The notes: generated by a model from the letters alone, not told the origin. A DNA stretch of 64,000 nt from Apostichopus japonicus (GCF_037975245.1 NC_092571.1:27666564-27730563), one strand, 5' to 3'. Shown: positions 21,163 to 34,130, counted from the stretch's first letter. Program-made: numbers and translations.

Positions 21163-24100
21163 ATGGCGGAAGAAGATGTTTGGGACGATTGGGAAGACAT
21201 GGCGGACAGTGGGGTAATAATGCATTGCACAGCCTATGAAAATAATTTGCGTGTAAGCCTAGGGTTATTTTTATGTAACTCAGGCCTATGCCTTATACTT
21301 ATAGGGTGTAAGTTAGGCTAGGCTAATGTGGGCCTAACGTTTACAATATACGGCCAAAGTTAGGTCTATGGTTCTGTCTTACAGCAGGCTACATAGTTCT
21401 TACATATATGTTGGGCAACAGTGGCTGTGCATGTGAATACAATAAGTGCACAGTATTAAGCAAAAAGAAATCTGTATGATATGCTGAATGAAGTGCAAAA
21501 TTGTTTTGAATCAGCTCCAAATGTTTTTACATTTAAAGCTTTGTGACAGTGGTATGGAGAAGTATGTTTGAAAAACACATATGAGGGAAGGGACCAATGT
21601 GATTGCATTGCCATGCATGAAAGCTAATCCCAAACACTGAACAATTCTCCTTGTCTACCATCCTCTCCCAAAGTTAACATCATTGCAGCTTACATCCCTT
21701 CTGTAGTGAGCCTTCAAGGCTACAGTGTTTTCATTTGGAGCAATGCAATTTACTCTTTAGTTAAGGTATGATACTTGTTCTTTATATGTTCTTTCCGGAC
21801 AAACTTTGCCCAGAACATATAAAACTAATCTAGATTTGACGTAATTTATTGTCGCCCCAAGCAAGTCATAAAAACGTGCATAATGTTTAGTTTAGTAGAA
21901 AAAAGGATCAGGAGGGACACTTACGTCCCCATCAAGGACCCTATAGAGAGAGGAAAAAAAACTGAAGCCACAAACACTCAGACCCGATTATAATGCTTAA
22001 AGTGCTTGTCCAAAGCATTCTTAAACCCATTGACACTACTTGCAAACTTGTACAACTTTCTCAGGCAAACCATTCCACTCATTCACAACCCTATTAGAAA
22101 AAAAGTTATGCCGAATATTAATCCTACTATGCGACTTTTGGAGTTTAAGACAGTGACCTCTAGTACAACTACTGTTAGCAAACATGAAAAAGTCGGTAAA
22201 GGATAAATTGTCGAAACCATACACAATCTTGAAAACCTGGATCAAGTCCCCACGTAACCTCCTAAGCTCCAGTGTGGTGAGATTCAACAGTTGTAACCGC
22301 CTATAATAAGGAACCCTCTTTAAGGAACTAATCATCCTAGTAGCCCTTCTCTGGACCTTTTCAAGTACTTCCTTATCCTTAGCAAAATAAGGGTTCCAAG
22401 CCTGCACAGCATACACCAGATGAGGCCTAACCAACTGCTTGTAAAGCCTAACTACGATGTCCTCTTTCAGAAAACTGAAGTTCCTCTTGATCATACCTAA
22501 AACCCTATTCCCTCTTTTAGCAGCTTCAAGACAATGTTTAGAAGTTTGCAGAGAGGAGTCAATGTAGATACCTAGGTCTCTTTCAACAGAGACCTCCTGT
22601 AACTCCACACCATTAAGATTGTATGTAAACTTTTGGTTACTATATCAGTTGCAGGAATGTGATCATTCACTTTTTCAGTTAAAACATCATTGAGGCTGAT
22701 AGTCCAGTATATATGCACAGTACTGTATGCATTTCAGATATTGCATGTACCCTCCTTGGAAAGTAATCAATGTATGTGTCACAAAATTTCATATGGTGAA
22801 TTCCATGGAAATAGTGCATTTCTGACCAAAAATCAACTGTGGGTTATAGTCAAATGAGGTTTGCAACTGGTATACATGGCACTTACTCCATCCAAAACAG
22901 GTTTTACTTCCGTGATATCTCTTTCCACTCTCAAAGCAGTGATCCTGGGACTTTTGTGGCCACCCAGGAGCAAAAATACAAAAAATAGCCTGATTTCTAA
23001 GGTATATTCAATATTAGGAACCTGGCAAGAAATGGCAAACAAGTCTTTTTACATGATTGTGACTTCAAAGTACTCACTCAATCTGCAAGGCGAGAACTTT
23101 TTATACCAATAAAAGTTTTTGTGTGAGTCAACAAAATAACAGGGTCAGATTGTCCCATCAGTCACAGTTTTGGAGGATTTGTTTTGTTATAAGCCAGACA
23201 AAGTGATTCTAGGTTGATGTTTGGTTATTTTTTATCTAACAGTCATTGGAACATAACTAGATAAGGACAGAGTTTCCACTGTAGTGTGTAGGTGTCTTTG
23301 CTGGGTGACTTTAAAGTTTGTCCCATCAGTCACAGAGTTAACCTCTCTGTACACTGTATATATGGAGCAATATTTGGCACAACAAGATTTCTGAAGAAGA
23401 CTCAGCGTATTTGTACCTAAGCTTCCTTATGAGCCTAAATGAGATGGAAAACGTGTTTTGGCTCTTCCAGAGGCAAGTTTTGCCCACATGTGCCAAGATA
23501 AATCCATGCAATGCCCATCCAAGACAACCCACACTATACATTTCCTCATGTGCCAGTCTGGGTGGACCCCACATGGAATGACCTGATATGAATTGGTTCA
23601 TGCCTAAAATGCCTAGGTTGAATGATTGTGGGCATGTTATGAGGGATTTAGGGCATCAGGTGGAGTTGCTAAATTTCTTGGGGGGATAGCGTCCCATCAG
23701 TCACAATGCTTCTGTCCCATCAGTCACACAGGTAACACTACAGAAGGTAATAACCAGTGGGATTTTTTTCACAAAGAGGGTCATTTTGGATGGCTACATC
23801 AAGTGGCTACTTAAAAATATATGAACCCAGATGATATACTCGCAACTGAGATAGTGGTATCCAATTGACTGAGACCCCCTGAAAACGGTGGTCCACAGAT
23901 GTCCCATCAGTCACAGGGCCATTCTGGAGGCTGCCCAGTGAAAAGGAACAAACCCATTTGAACCATGTCACCACAAATGAATTGGTGAGGATAGATCTAG
24001 TGACTGATACAAGCCACAGCTTCCTCCTATCATTCCTGTCTTCATACAATCTTTTTCAATGTTAGGATTTGTTATCAAATGTCCCATCAGTCACGCTGGA

Positions 24101-27100
24101 ATTCACCATAAAAAAAAGTCATCCTTCATGGTAATATCTTGTATCAAGTTCTAAGGTTGGTGTTTGTAAGTTACCATACTGTCAGGAGTCCAATTATAAA
24201 TCATTCTTTTTTTGGCTAATTTGCACTTATATAAAGAAGAAAATAATAAATTATATGTTGAATTTCCACCAATGATTAATGCTTGTACAATTGGTGAGAA
24301 TATAGTGCACATATCATAATTTAGAGCTACAGCTATATTTAATCATTTAATTTTCTTTCCAGGAACTTGATAAGAGGTTAGAAATGGAAAAGAAACTTCA
24401 AGATGAAAAAGGGTAAGTTGAAAACTGGAACCCCCCAAAAATGTTTATATTCGAAATGTTCATTAAGATATGAATTTATATTTTCCTTTTTGACTATAGA
24501 GATTAACTACATATTGTTCAGTTATTTTTATCCTAGAGCACAGTCGTTTGAAAATGAGGTTTGGGACTAAAATTTTTGTAGCTGTGTAAGTTTTTGAAGG
24601 GGTTGGGAGAAGAGAGGTTAAGAACTCCTCGCAGACTTTTGTAAAGCACACCGCACACTGAACTTCAACTGAATACAATAGGACAGGACATGACTTAGGT
24701 CTACAGTACTGTAGTAACAGTAATGTACTCTGTACATAGTTAGATAAGTTAAGTAATGAAAAGCAACCACTAACCAGCTATATCAATTATGATAATATAA
24801 TGAACTCACCTTGGACTTTTCGTGTTTAAACCATTTATTTGAATTTGACTTCTCATCCTTTGGAATACACAGTAAAGTTTTAGGCTGAGATTGGTATTAT
24901 TATTAGTACTTCGTATATACTTGTCAAGACCAGCAGCTCAGGGTGAGTGGTGTGGGATGCTGCTGGTTGAGAAGAACTTTTTGTACTTTTTAGATATCAT
25001 TGTTGTAAATTTTAGTTTATTATGAAACACAACCTACTGCTTTAAATGTGATTATATAAAAAACTCACAATTTCACTGGGATTACAGCTTATGTGGATGT
25101 TAATTAAAGAACATGACCTGTGACATACTGTATATATATCACATTAAAGTAGGTTACTACTGTAGGTTCACTCAGTGCTAACCAGATAGGAGTATCATCA
25201 GCAGGATTTACCACTGCTAGCTCTGTGCATGTTTGCAATGTTAGCTCTGTGAATGTTTAGATGACCTTTGACCTCTAATCATCATATTTAAGTACTTTCA
25301 CTTCTTGAAATGTGTAAAGTGCAAAAATAAATGTTTTATGACTACTACTGTAGTTACTGTAGACAGGATTACTGTGAACCTTCGGTATAGGATGATTACT
25401 GCCAACTCTCTGGATGTTAATTCCTACACTTAGGAGACATTTGACATCTAATCCTCTCAAATCACTTGAATTACTAAAATTTCAATATCTGTATGTTTTT
25501 TTCTTATTTATATCAGACATGATTACCTCCAGTAGGATGATCACTGCTATCTCCTTGGATGTTAATTAATTCATACACGACTTTTGAGATCCATTCATGA
25601 TGTCAATGAAGTCTCCCCAGTGGATGTTAAGCTCCTTGATGACCTTTGACATTTGATCATGATTTCACCAGATATATATGGTCTTTCAGAAAGAACTAGG
25701 CATGAGAATGTTCAGTGGGAAGGATCACTGCTACATTAGCTCTGTGAATGTTTGTTAAATCAGTGATTTACATGATAGATTACTTAAAAATTCTCCTTTT
25801 ATTAACTTTCAGTGCTAATCAGACAGGCGTTCCAACATCGGGAATCATGACCGAGGATTCACAACGTACAGCCTACCAACCGCAGCTGAGAATACTGAAA
25901 CGGCAATCAGGATCTGGAGCTCAATCACAAGCCAACAGCTCAGATGGAAATTCCAAGGTACTTACACAGTACTGTAGATTTTGGTGACACACACATCTTG
26001 GGGGGATAAAATACTTTAATGTACTGTAGCCATGGGTAGTTATGTTAACAATGCAGCGTCATGGCTCCACACTCAATGCCATGCCTCAATGTTTCAATGG
26101 AAGCAAGTTGTAACTTTTAAAATGTGAAGAAAATATGCAGGCACTCAGCCAAGGCCTAGTCCCTTCAATTGGTCTTCATTTGCTGTACAAATTATGCAAA
26201 ATACATGAAATACATGGCATATTCAGTTTTGTAACCAAAAACAGAAAACAACAAAGATATGTTTTCTGCTTTTACAATAAAGTAGCCTGTGTGGATTGGA
26301 CATACTTCAGCATAATGTAGGATAAAGTGATTATTACTGTAACTATCCAGTCCTACAGTATGAACAGAAAATGTTGTGTCCTGGAGAGCTAATAGGATCC
26401 TAAACATTTTCATTGGCAAACTTTTCCAACTTTTTTGTTTATTTTTATTGTTGTTGGATAATTTCATCTTTCTTGGTGCTATTTGTTATTTTTATATATC
26501 GATATGAGTTTTTTGCTACCAATTATGTTTACCAAACCAGCCTGAACTGTATGGTGATATATTAACTGCTAATCGAGAACCCCCTGCCCCTTCCCCCCCC
26601 CAAAAAAAAAATACATGTAGTCCCACATCTGGCAAAATAAATGGAAATGAGTTATTTTGTGGGTATATTCTTGAAAATTGTGTAGGCATGTTGCATGATA
26701 TTGCAATAGTTTGCAGAGAACAGTTTACAAAATAAATAAATATGTCCAGCAAATCTCAACAATTGTACTCTCTGATACAAATTGAACACAGTAAAATTTC
26801 AAGCAAAATCCAGTTTTAAAATACTGTAGGAAGTCATTTCTTTTTTTCAATTAACTGAACTCTGTGAAGCCTTTTTGTAGCTGGCGCCTGAAGACTGGTA
26901 ATTAAATACTGTACCAACATTTGGAAGTTTATAAATTGCAATACCATACCTTGGAAAGGTACCACAGTTACATACATACTGGAATAGAACACTATTAAAT
27001 GATAAGTAAACAAACATTTCCTGTGTCTTTAAATAATAAACTCATGGTCAAAATTTCCGGATAGGAAAAATAAATAAACCTAATTTCCTGTGTATATGAC

Positions 27101-30100
27101 CTTTTCCTATTTGTCTCAATTTTTTTGGGAGACATCAGTTTTTTTTAATTTTTATGACCATTTCATGTGCAAAAGCAATGATTTGTCTGCATCTGACATT
27201 GTAGCGCTGCCAGTACTTACAGGATGTTGTTGAATGAGTTTTTAGTTTTATTTAAAGAAGTTTACATTAATAGGAAAGTACTGTTTACAAAATTATGCTG
27301 AAATTTGAAAAATAAAGTTGTACTTTTGTCCATGATATATATGGTCGCTCTGTAATTATGGCTTGGAAAACATGAAAGCTAAACGTTTTACTCACCTATT
27401 GGGGATGGGGGTGGGGTGAGGGGGGGTTGCTTGCAGAATCTATGGGGGTTTAAAGGTAACCTTACTTTGGTGACAAGCACTTTGTTGTTAATTCACAAGA
27501 TGGAACACCGACTGAGTAGCAATCACGCTTTCTGGTCACTTCGCCCAACAACCGTTTCACCCAACTGCCATTTCGCCCAACTAGCATGGTCATTTCGCCC
27601 AACCAGCATGGTCATTTTGCCCAACCAGCATGGTCATTTCGCCCAACCAGCATGGTCATTTCGCCCAACCAGCATGGTCATTTTGCCCAACCAGCATGGT
27701 CATTTTGCCCAACCAGCATGGTCATTTTGCCCAACCAGCATGGTCATTTCGCCCAACTAGCATGGTCATTTCGCCCAACCAGCATGGTCATTTTGCCCAA
27801 CCAGCATGGTCATTTGGCCCAACCAGCATGGTCATTTCGCCCAACCAGCATGGTCATTTCGCCCAACCATTTTTTTACTCATATTCAGTCAGAATAATAT
27901 CACTTTTTCTATTTCACTAGTTCAATTTGTTTTATTTTGGGTTATATTACTTCGTGGTAGGTACATAAAGTGATGTCTGTTCGATATCGATCAGAGTCTG
28001 AGCAGATATTTCGGGTATAATGGGAGGATTACACTACTTTAGGCGGTTACTGTACGCATACAATGGAAGTTATTATATTATACAAACCTAAACCTAAAAC
28101 CTATCAAACCTAACCCCTAAAACACTGATCCATCCTACCGACTCTAACCACTATAACGTTAACAATTCCCGAACGTTTCCTTATTAAATTGACCAATATT
28201 GAAGTTCTAATCAATGTTGGGCGAAATGACCAGCAAGATTGGGCGAAATGACCATGCTGGTTGGGCGAAATGACCACAAGGTTAGGCGAAATGGTAAAGT
28301 TGGGCGAAATGGCAGTTTGGCGAAATGGTTGTTGGGCGAAGTGACCAGCTTCCGCCATCACTGTGAGTGTCCTCAACACTTTACTCTCTTTTTATAGTCT
28401 TTGAGGGATACATGATTTGAACTTGAAAGTTTCCACGTTAGCTATGATTGTATAACTATGAAGCCAAGAGTTTGACCTAAATAATATAGAGATAATGTAA
28501 CAAAAAACCAAAGACATCTTCAGCTCAGTTGCCATGAGTACCAGTACAGAATAAATTCATAAAAGAATTCCAGCAAACTTCAATCAATATTTAGGCTTTT
28601 GCAACCTACTGTACAGTGTCATGTATCAGCACATGTGTTTTTTTTTTATCTATTGATTCAGAAAAGTTTGAAAGTAATTATATTAATGTAAATCCAGTAA
28701 ACCTCTCCTGTAAAATGCTGTTGTTCTATTGGTAGACAGTAAACCTCTCATGTAAAATGTTCTTCTTCTTTTGGTAGCCAGTTAACTTCTGTAAAATGCT
28801 GTCAATCTATTGGTAGCCAATGAACATCTCCTGGAAAATGCTCTTGTTCTATTGGTAGCCAATAAACCTCTCCTGTAAAATGCTCTTGTTCTATTGGTAG
28901 ACAGTAAACATCTACTGTAATATGCTGTTGTTCTATTGGTAGACAGTAAACCTCTCCTGTAAAATGCTCTTGTTCTATTGGTAGACAGTAAACATCTACT
29001 GCAAAATGCTCTTGTTCTATTGGTAGCCAGTAAACTTCTCCTGTAAAATGCTCTTGTTCTATTGGTAGACAGTAAACCTCTCGTGTAAAATGTTCTTCTT
29101 CTTTTGGTAGCCAGTTAACTTCTGTAAAATGCTGTCAATCTATTGGTAGCCAATGAACATCTCCTGGAAAATGCTCTTGTTCTATTGGTAGACAGTAAAC
29201 ATCTACTGTAATATGCTGTTGTTCTATTGGTAGCCAGTAAACATCTACTGGAAAATGCTCTTGTTCTATTGGTAGACAGTAAACATCTACTGCAAAATGC
29301 TCTTGTTCTATTGGTAGCCAATAAACATCTCCTGGAAAATGCTCTTGTTCTATTGGTAGCCAGTAAACTTCTCCTGTAAAATGCTCTTGTTCTATTGGTA
29401 GCCAATAAACATCTCCTGGAAAATGCTCTTGTTCTATTGGTAGCCAGTAAACATCTACTGTAATATGCTCTTGTTCTATTGGTAACCAGTAAACATCTAC
29501 TGCAAAATGCTCTTGTTCTATTGGTAGACAGTAAACATCTACTGTAAAATGCTCTTGTTCTATTGGTAGCCAATAAACATCTACTGCAAAATGCTCTTGT
29601 TCTATTGGTAGACAGTAAACATCTACTGCAAAATGCTCTTGTTCTATTGGTAGCCAGTAAACATCTACTGTAATATGCTCTTGTTCTATTGGTAGCCAGT
29701 AAACATCTACTGCAAAATGCTCTTGTTCTATTGGTAGACAGTAAACATCTACTGCAAAATGCTCTTGTTCTATTGGTAGACAGTAAACATCTACTGTAAT
29801 ATGCTCTTGTTCTATTGGTAGACAGTAAGCATCTACTGTAAAATGCTCTTGTTCTATTGGTAGCCAGTAAACATCTACTGTAATATGCTCTTGTTCTATT
29901 GGTAGCCAGTAAACATCTACTGCAAAATGCTCTTGTTCTATTGGTAGCCAGTAAACATCTACTGCAAAATGCTCTTGTTTTATTGGTAGACAGTAAACAT
30001 CTAGTGTAAAATGCTCTTGTTCTATTGGTAGACAGTTAACTTCTCCTGTAAAATGCTCTTGTTCTATTGGTAGCCAATAAACATCTCCTGGAAAATGCTC

Positions 30101-32934
30101 TTGTTCTATTGGTAGCCAGTAAACATCTACTGTAATATGCTCTTGTTCTATTGGTAGCCAGTAAACATCTACTGCAAAATGCTCTTGTTCTATTGGTAGA
30201 CAGTAAACATCTACTGTAAAATGCTCTTGTTCTATTGGTAGCCAATAAACATCTACTGCAAAATGCTCTTGTTCTATTGGTAGACAGTAAACATCTACTG
30301 CAAAATGCTCTTGTTCTATTGGTAGCCAGTAAACATCTACTGTAATATGCTCTTGTTCTATTGGTAGCCAGTAAATATCTACTGCAAAATGCTCTTGTTC
30401 TATTGGTAGACAGTAAACATCTACTGCAAAATGCTCTTGTTCTATTGGTAGACAGTAAACATCTACTGTAATATGCTCTTGTTCTATTGGTAGACAGTAA
30501 ACATCTACTGTAAAATGCTCTTGTTCTATTGGTAGCCAGTAAACATCTACTGTAATATGCTCTTGTTCTATTGGTAGCCAGTAAACATCTACTGCAAAAT
30601 GCTCTTGTTCTATTGGTAGCCAGTAAACATCTACTGCAAAATGCTCTTGTTCTATTGGTAGCCAGTAAACATCTACTGCAAAATGCTCTTGTTTTATTGG
30701 TAGACAGTAAACATCTACTGTAAAATGCTCTTGTTCTATTGGTAGCCAGTAAACATCTCCTGGAAAATGCTCTTGTTCTATTGGTAGACAGTAAACATCT
30801 ACTGTAATATGCTCTTGTTCTATTGGTAGCCAGTAAACATCTACTGTAAAATGCTCTTGTTCTATTGGTAGACAGTAAACATCTACTGTAAAATGCTCTT
30901 GTTCTATTGGTAGCCAGTAAACATCTACTGCAAAATGCTCTTGTTCTATTGGTAGCCAGTAAACATCTCCTGGAAAATGCTCTTGTTCTATTGGTAGCCA
31001 GTAAACATCTACTGCAAAATGCTCTTGTTCTATTGGTAGCCAATAAACATCTCCTGGAAAATGCTCTTGTTCTATTGGTAGACAGTAAACATCTACTGTA
31101 ATATGCTCTTGTTCTATTGGTAGACAGTAAACATCTACTGCAAAATGCTCTTGTTCTATTGGTAGCCAGTAAACATCTCCTGGAAAATGCTCTTGTTCTA
31201 TTGGTAGCCAGTAAACATCTACTGCAAAATGCTCTTGTTCTATTGGTAGACAGTAAACATCTACTGTAAAATGCTCTTGTTCTATTGGTAGCCAGTAAAC
31301 ATCTACTGCAAAATGCTCTTGTTCTATTGGTAGCCAGTAAACATCTCCTGGAAAATGCTCTTGTTCTATTGGTAGACAGTAAACATCTACTGTAAAATGC
31401 TCTTGTTCTATTGGTAGCCAGTAAACATCTACTGGAAAATGCTCTTGTTCTATTGGTAGCCAGTAAACTTCTCCTGTAAAATGCTCTTGTTCTATTGGTA
31501 GCCAATAAACATCTCCTGGAAAATGCTCTTGTTCTATTGGTAGCCAGTAAACATCTACTGTAATATGCTCTTGTTCTATTGGTAGCCAGTAAACATCTAC
31601 TGTCAATATTTTTCATCTTCTCTTGATTTCATTTCTTTTACAGAATAAATCCAAGACATTAGCAGAGAGGGAAGCAGAGTATGCTGAAGCCAGACTAAGG
31701 ATTCTTGGATCTGCCACAAGTGAAGATCCTGATGAAGTTAACAGGTAATAAATACATACAATGTGTAATTAACATACATATATATTATTATATAATAAAC
31801 ATAAGTTGAGTATATACATGGCAGTGTTAGTGAAGGGAGATGGTAGGGGATGTGGGTTGAGAAGGAGAACGGGGGGCGGGGACAGGGGGTGGAGGGGTTA
31901 CAGTAGATTTCAACAGTTTGCTCACTGACCTTTCAACTTCTTGATGTAAAATGAAAATATAAAAAGTGAATGAATAAATTTAAATAAATTATAATTAAGT
32001 AGACAGACTTAACAGTACACCCGTACAGTAAGAAACATGTAATAAATTATCTGGTATCGCATGCCAAAAGTGCTCTGCAAGACGGGACACTCGCTTTACA
32101 CGTGTAAAGATGGATTGCTGTTTTTGTACACAGACACCGTAGCATCTTACAAGAGGCGAACATTTAGAGCCTTCAACACTGCCGCACAAAATATGATCAG
32201 CTGTGTACTGTGAATTATTCCCTGGGTTAGAAAAAACAGCAACCACTGTGCACTTTGCAGTGTGTAGGTGCTCAATATTACTGCTCAATGTTAAATATAT
32301 ACATATATATACATGCTAAAATGTACTTCATACATATATGCATGACTGGTGGGTGGTGTGCCAGATGGGGCCACCCTCTATTATCTGCTGCCCTCTATAT
32401 GACTCAAATTGAGATCCTGTCGCCCCCAGCACTACAGTATGTTGTTGTGAAATTGGTGACATAAAATAAGGAGGAAGGAGAAAGGGATGCCAGAATAGGT
32501 CAACTTCCGATAGACCTTGGGTACTATGAAGCTGGCTTCCATATGGGTAGGGGGGTCCTCACTAATTTAAGATGTTAAATTAATAAATTAATTCATTAAA
32601 TGGGACATTCTGAGGTATAGTCTGGCTAGAATTATGTCTACTTGTGCCTGTAAGGATTTGGACTCCTTTTTTCCCCTTTTTTTGGTGTGAGGTTGAAATA
32701 GTGGAAAATATGGGGGGGGGGGTGGAGGATTGGTAGATACCCTTCACTGCACCACCTGGATCCATGCTTGAAAATCTAGTTCATTTGAAATTACCAGTGT
32801 AAAGTTGTTTGTCTTTTATATTTGTTAACTGTAGATATTTGAATGTCCTTTTTCTGTTGTATTACAGAGAAGAACCAAATCCACCAGTGCTGATGAGAAA
32901 GTCTCCTTCAAAACTGCCGGATTCGACCACGTGA
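21163..32934 (+). CDS. SZRD1: SUZ RNA-binding domain-containing protein, 137 aa, five coding exons
   Basis: Coding exons are 21163-21213, 24363-24412, 25813-25957, 31644-31744 and 32868-32934, all with GT/AG borders and consistent phases; the total is 414 nt with stop. The protein begins MAEEDVWDDWEDMADSG and continues ELDKRLEMEKKL, as in vertebrate SZRD1. The SUZ domain spans roughly residues 52-106, with QPQLRILKR and then LAEREAEYAEARLRILGSA, its most conserved block. SUZ domains bind RNA. The C terminus is short and ends KSPSKLPDSTT; the SUZ-C-like GPDG..GF tail of the human protein (152 aa) is not seen, so another isoform or exon may exist. Introns carry a LINE remnant, a TA-flanked element, a 22-bp foldback and a 42-bp minisatellite that ends about 40 bp before exon 4. 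Confidence 0.93.
21979..22630 (-). pseudogene. 5'-truncated non-LTR retrotransposon (LINE) remnant, RT C-terminus
   Basis: The minus-strand frame from about 22630 to 22036 encodes the end of a jockey/CR1-group ORF2. Telltale segments are VSVERDLGIYID, KRGNRVLGMIKRNFSFL, LYKQLVRPHLVYAVQAWNPY, VQRRATRMI and LTTLELRRLRGDLIQVFKI. The frame stops at 22036, but a one-base shift continues it as NGFKNALDKHFKHYNRV to a stop at 21979, so the copy is frameshifted. The 5' end is cut at about 22630. It lies antisense in SZRD1 intron 1. Catalytic RT residues are outside the retained part. Confidence 0.85.
22794..24108. mobile_element. TA-flanked element with recurring TGTCCCATCAGTCAC motif
   Basis: Ends TGGTGAATTCCA and TGGAATTCACCA are perfect 12-bp inverted repeats, each flanked by TA. 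The body has six copies of (T)GTCCCATCAGTCAC, all on the plus strand, at about 23151, 23319, 23691, 23713, 23900 and 24080. The last one is next to the right terminus. No ORF of transposase size. A TA duplication suits Tc1/mariner-like and several other superfamilies, so the family is unassigned. It lies in SZRD1 intron 1. Confidence 0.7.
25180..25745. repeat. Degenerate tandem repeat with TGACCTTTGACMT motifs
   Basis: Loosely repeated units of 100-200 bp share AGGATGATYACTGCTA, CTCTGGATGTTAAT and TGACCTTTGACAT-like blocks (about 25250, 25430, 25570, 25640). Divergence is high. It ends about 70 bp before SZRD1 exon 3. Confidence 0.5.
27532..28348. mobile_element. Foldback element with expanded 22-bp repeats in one arm
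   Basis: The left arm begins CTGGTCACTTCGCCCAACAA and the right arm ends with its near-perfect complement. The left arm carries about 13 tandem copies of a 22-bp unit (CATGGTCATTTCGCCCAACC plus AG) at roughly 27583-27870. The right arm (28213-28348) has only a few diverged units on the other strand. Open frames here (HFAQPAWSF-type) are repeat artefacts. No transposase; flanking duplication not found. Confidence 0.75.
28696..31605. repeat. 42-bp minisatellite, ~69 copies, in SZRD1 intron 3
   Basis: Unit begins TGCTCTTGTTCTATTGGTAG and is about 42 bp. Variant positions (GCCAGT/GACAGT; CTACTGCAAAAT, CTACTGTAATAT, CTCCTGGAAAAT) alternate along the array. A block near 28760 recurs near 29093, showing higher-order duplication. 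Because 42 is a multiple of 3, two minus-strand frames stay open for hundreds of codons (823 and 526), but they have only repeat content and no gene context. Each unit carries an inverted CCAAT box (CTATTGG). The array ends about 38 bp before exon 4. Confidence 0.95.
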
Positions 32935-34130
32935 CCGAGAACGGGCGGGAAAGAATTTGTTTGACCTTTTGACCCTAAAGTGTGAGAAACATCCAACTTA
33001 AGTGAAGTGTGCAAGCTTTTTGTCCCTGGTCGAACAGATCTCTCTGTTTGGTCGTGGGGAAAGGTTTATAAACAAAGCGAGGAACCGTGGCCGCTCCTTC
33101 CGAGAGTTTTGAGAGAGACACCTTGCTGTGAAGTGCCTGCGTTTTTCTGAAGAGACTGGCACAGACTGCGGGATGAAGATGGTACGCGGATGGAGGATGG
33201 CGGACCAGCCCGGATACCGTGGTGGAGCAGAGAGATTAGCAGAGGGTAACCCTGACAGAGAATAGGGTATGCTCGTCCTTGTCGATTTCTTGCCGAACAA
33301 GGTATTCATTATCGGCTTTGGGAGAAGCACGGTAATAGTCATATATTATCGTATATGCTGAGCTGTGAGATGTAGTGTGGTGTGCTATCCAGCTTATGTT
33401 GTGCATACAGGCCCTACAGGGTGAAGAAAGGATATATGGAATGGAATTGTTGAAGTGTGGAAATTACTGGGGAGATGTACCAGCCAAGGCCATGTGATAG
33501 GGCAGATTGTACTGTGTTAATACTACTACATTAGGTTAACACAATTAAAGTGAAGCCTAAGCTTGTCAGCCCTTGACATAAACACACAATTTCATTTGTG
33601 GTTAAAAGCAGGGTGAAGTACCCACTTTGCAACGCGTTGACAGGCTTCATAATATAAGCACAAATACAGGTTGTGCCCTGGCAAGAACGACTAGTAATTG
33701 TGGAACTCAAAAGTGTGTGAAACTGCTATTTAATATTAAAGCAGGCAGTGCTGCCATTTGGTGCTAAAATATGGTTCAACACTAGAACAGTCAAATGTGG
33801 TAGTTATGTGTGTAGCAAAGCTACACAAAGTCTGAAACAGTTTGTGTATCATTCTGACTAACGTTCTGGAGTCTTGTTATGTTCACAGAGGAATGCATAT
33901 CGTGGTACTACATTAGTTAATATCTGGATCCAACTGCCCAGTGTGCCTTGTATATGGATGCAGAAGTAGTTTGTGGGTATGGCTGAATTTAGTCTTAGAT
34001 ATTCAACATGTGTGATCTAGGAAGTGATAAGAAAAGGAGGAATTAAATTGTTTCATCATTCCTGCTAAATGATTGTCATTGAAAATAGATTTAAAACATA
34101 AATAAATAAACAAATAAATAAATAAAATTT
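32935..34130 (+). other. Probable SZRD1 3' UTR
   Basis: Follows the SZRD1 stop codon without other gene signals. A cluster of overlapping AATAAA hexamers at 34101-34126 is the first strong polyadenylation candidate. The extent is inference. Confidence 0.45.
34101..34126 (+). terminator. AATAAA cluster, candidate SZRD1 polyadenylation signal
   Basis: Four or more overlapping AATAAA hexamers in an AAAT-type repeat about 1.17 kb after the stop codon. Confidence 0.4.

Noticed and set aside
27416..27920. Three overlapping HFAQPAWSF-type ORFs
   Set aside because: The same 22-bp repeat read in three frames.
28696..31605. CRISPR-like array
   Set aside because: Units are tandem without unique spacers, and the DNA is an animal intron.
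29135..31606. 823-aa minus-strand open frame
   Set aside because: Entirely made of the 42-bp minisatellite with a period divisible by three; it lies within an SZRD1 intron and has no domain.
31995..32288. 97-aa minus-strand ORF in SZRD1 intron 4
   Set aside because: No known motif and no start context; could be an old repeat, but nothing identifies it.
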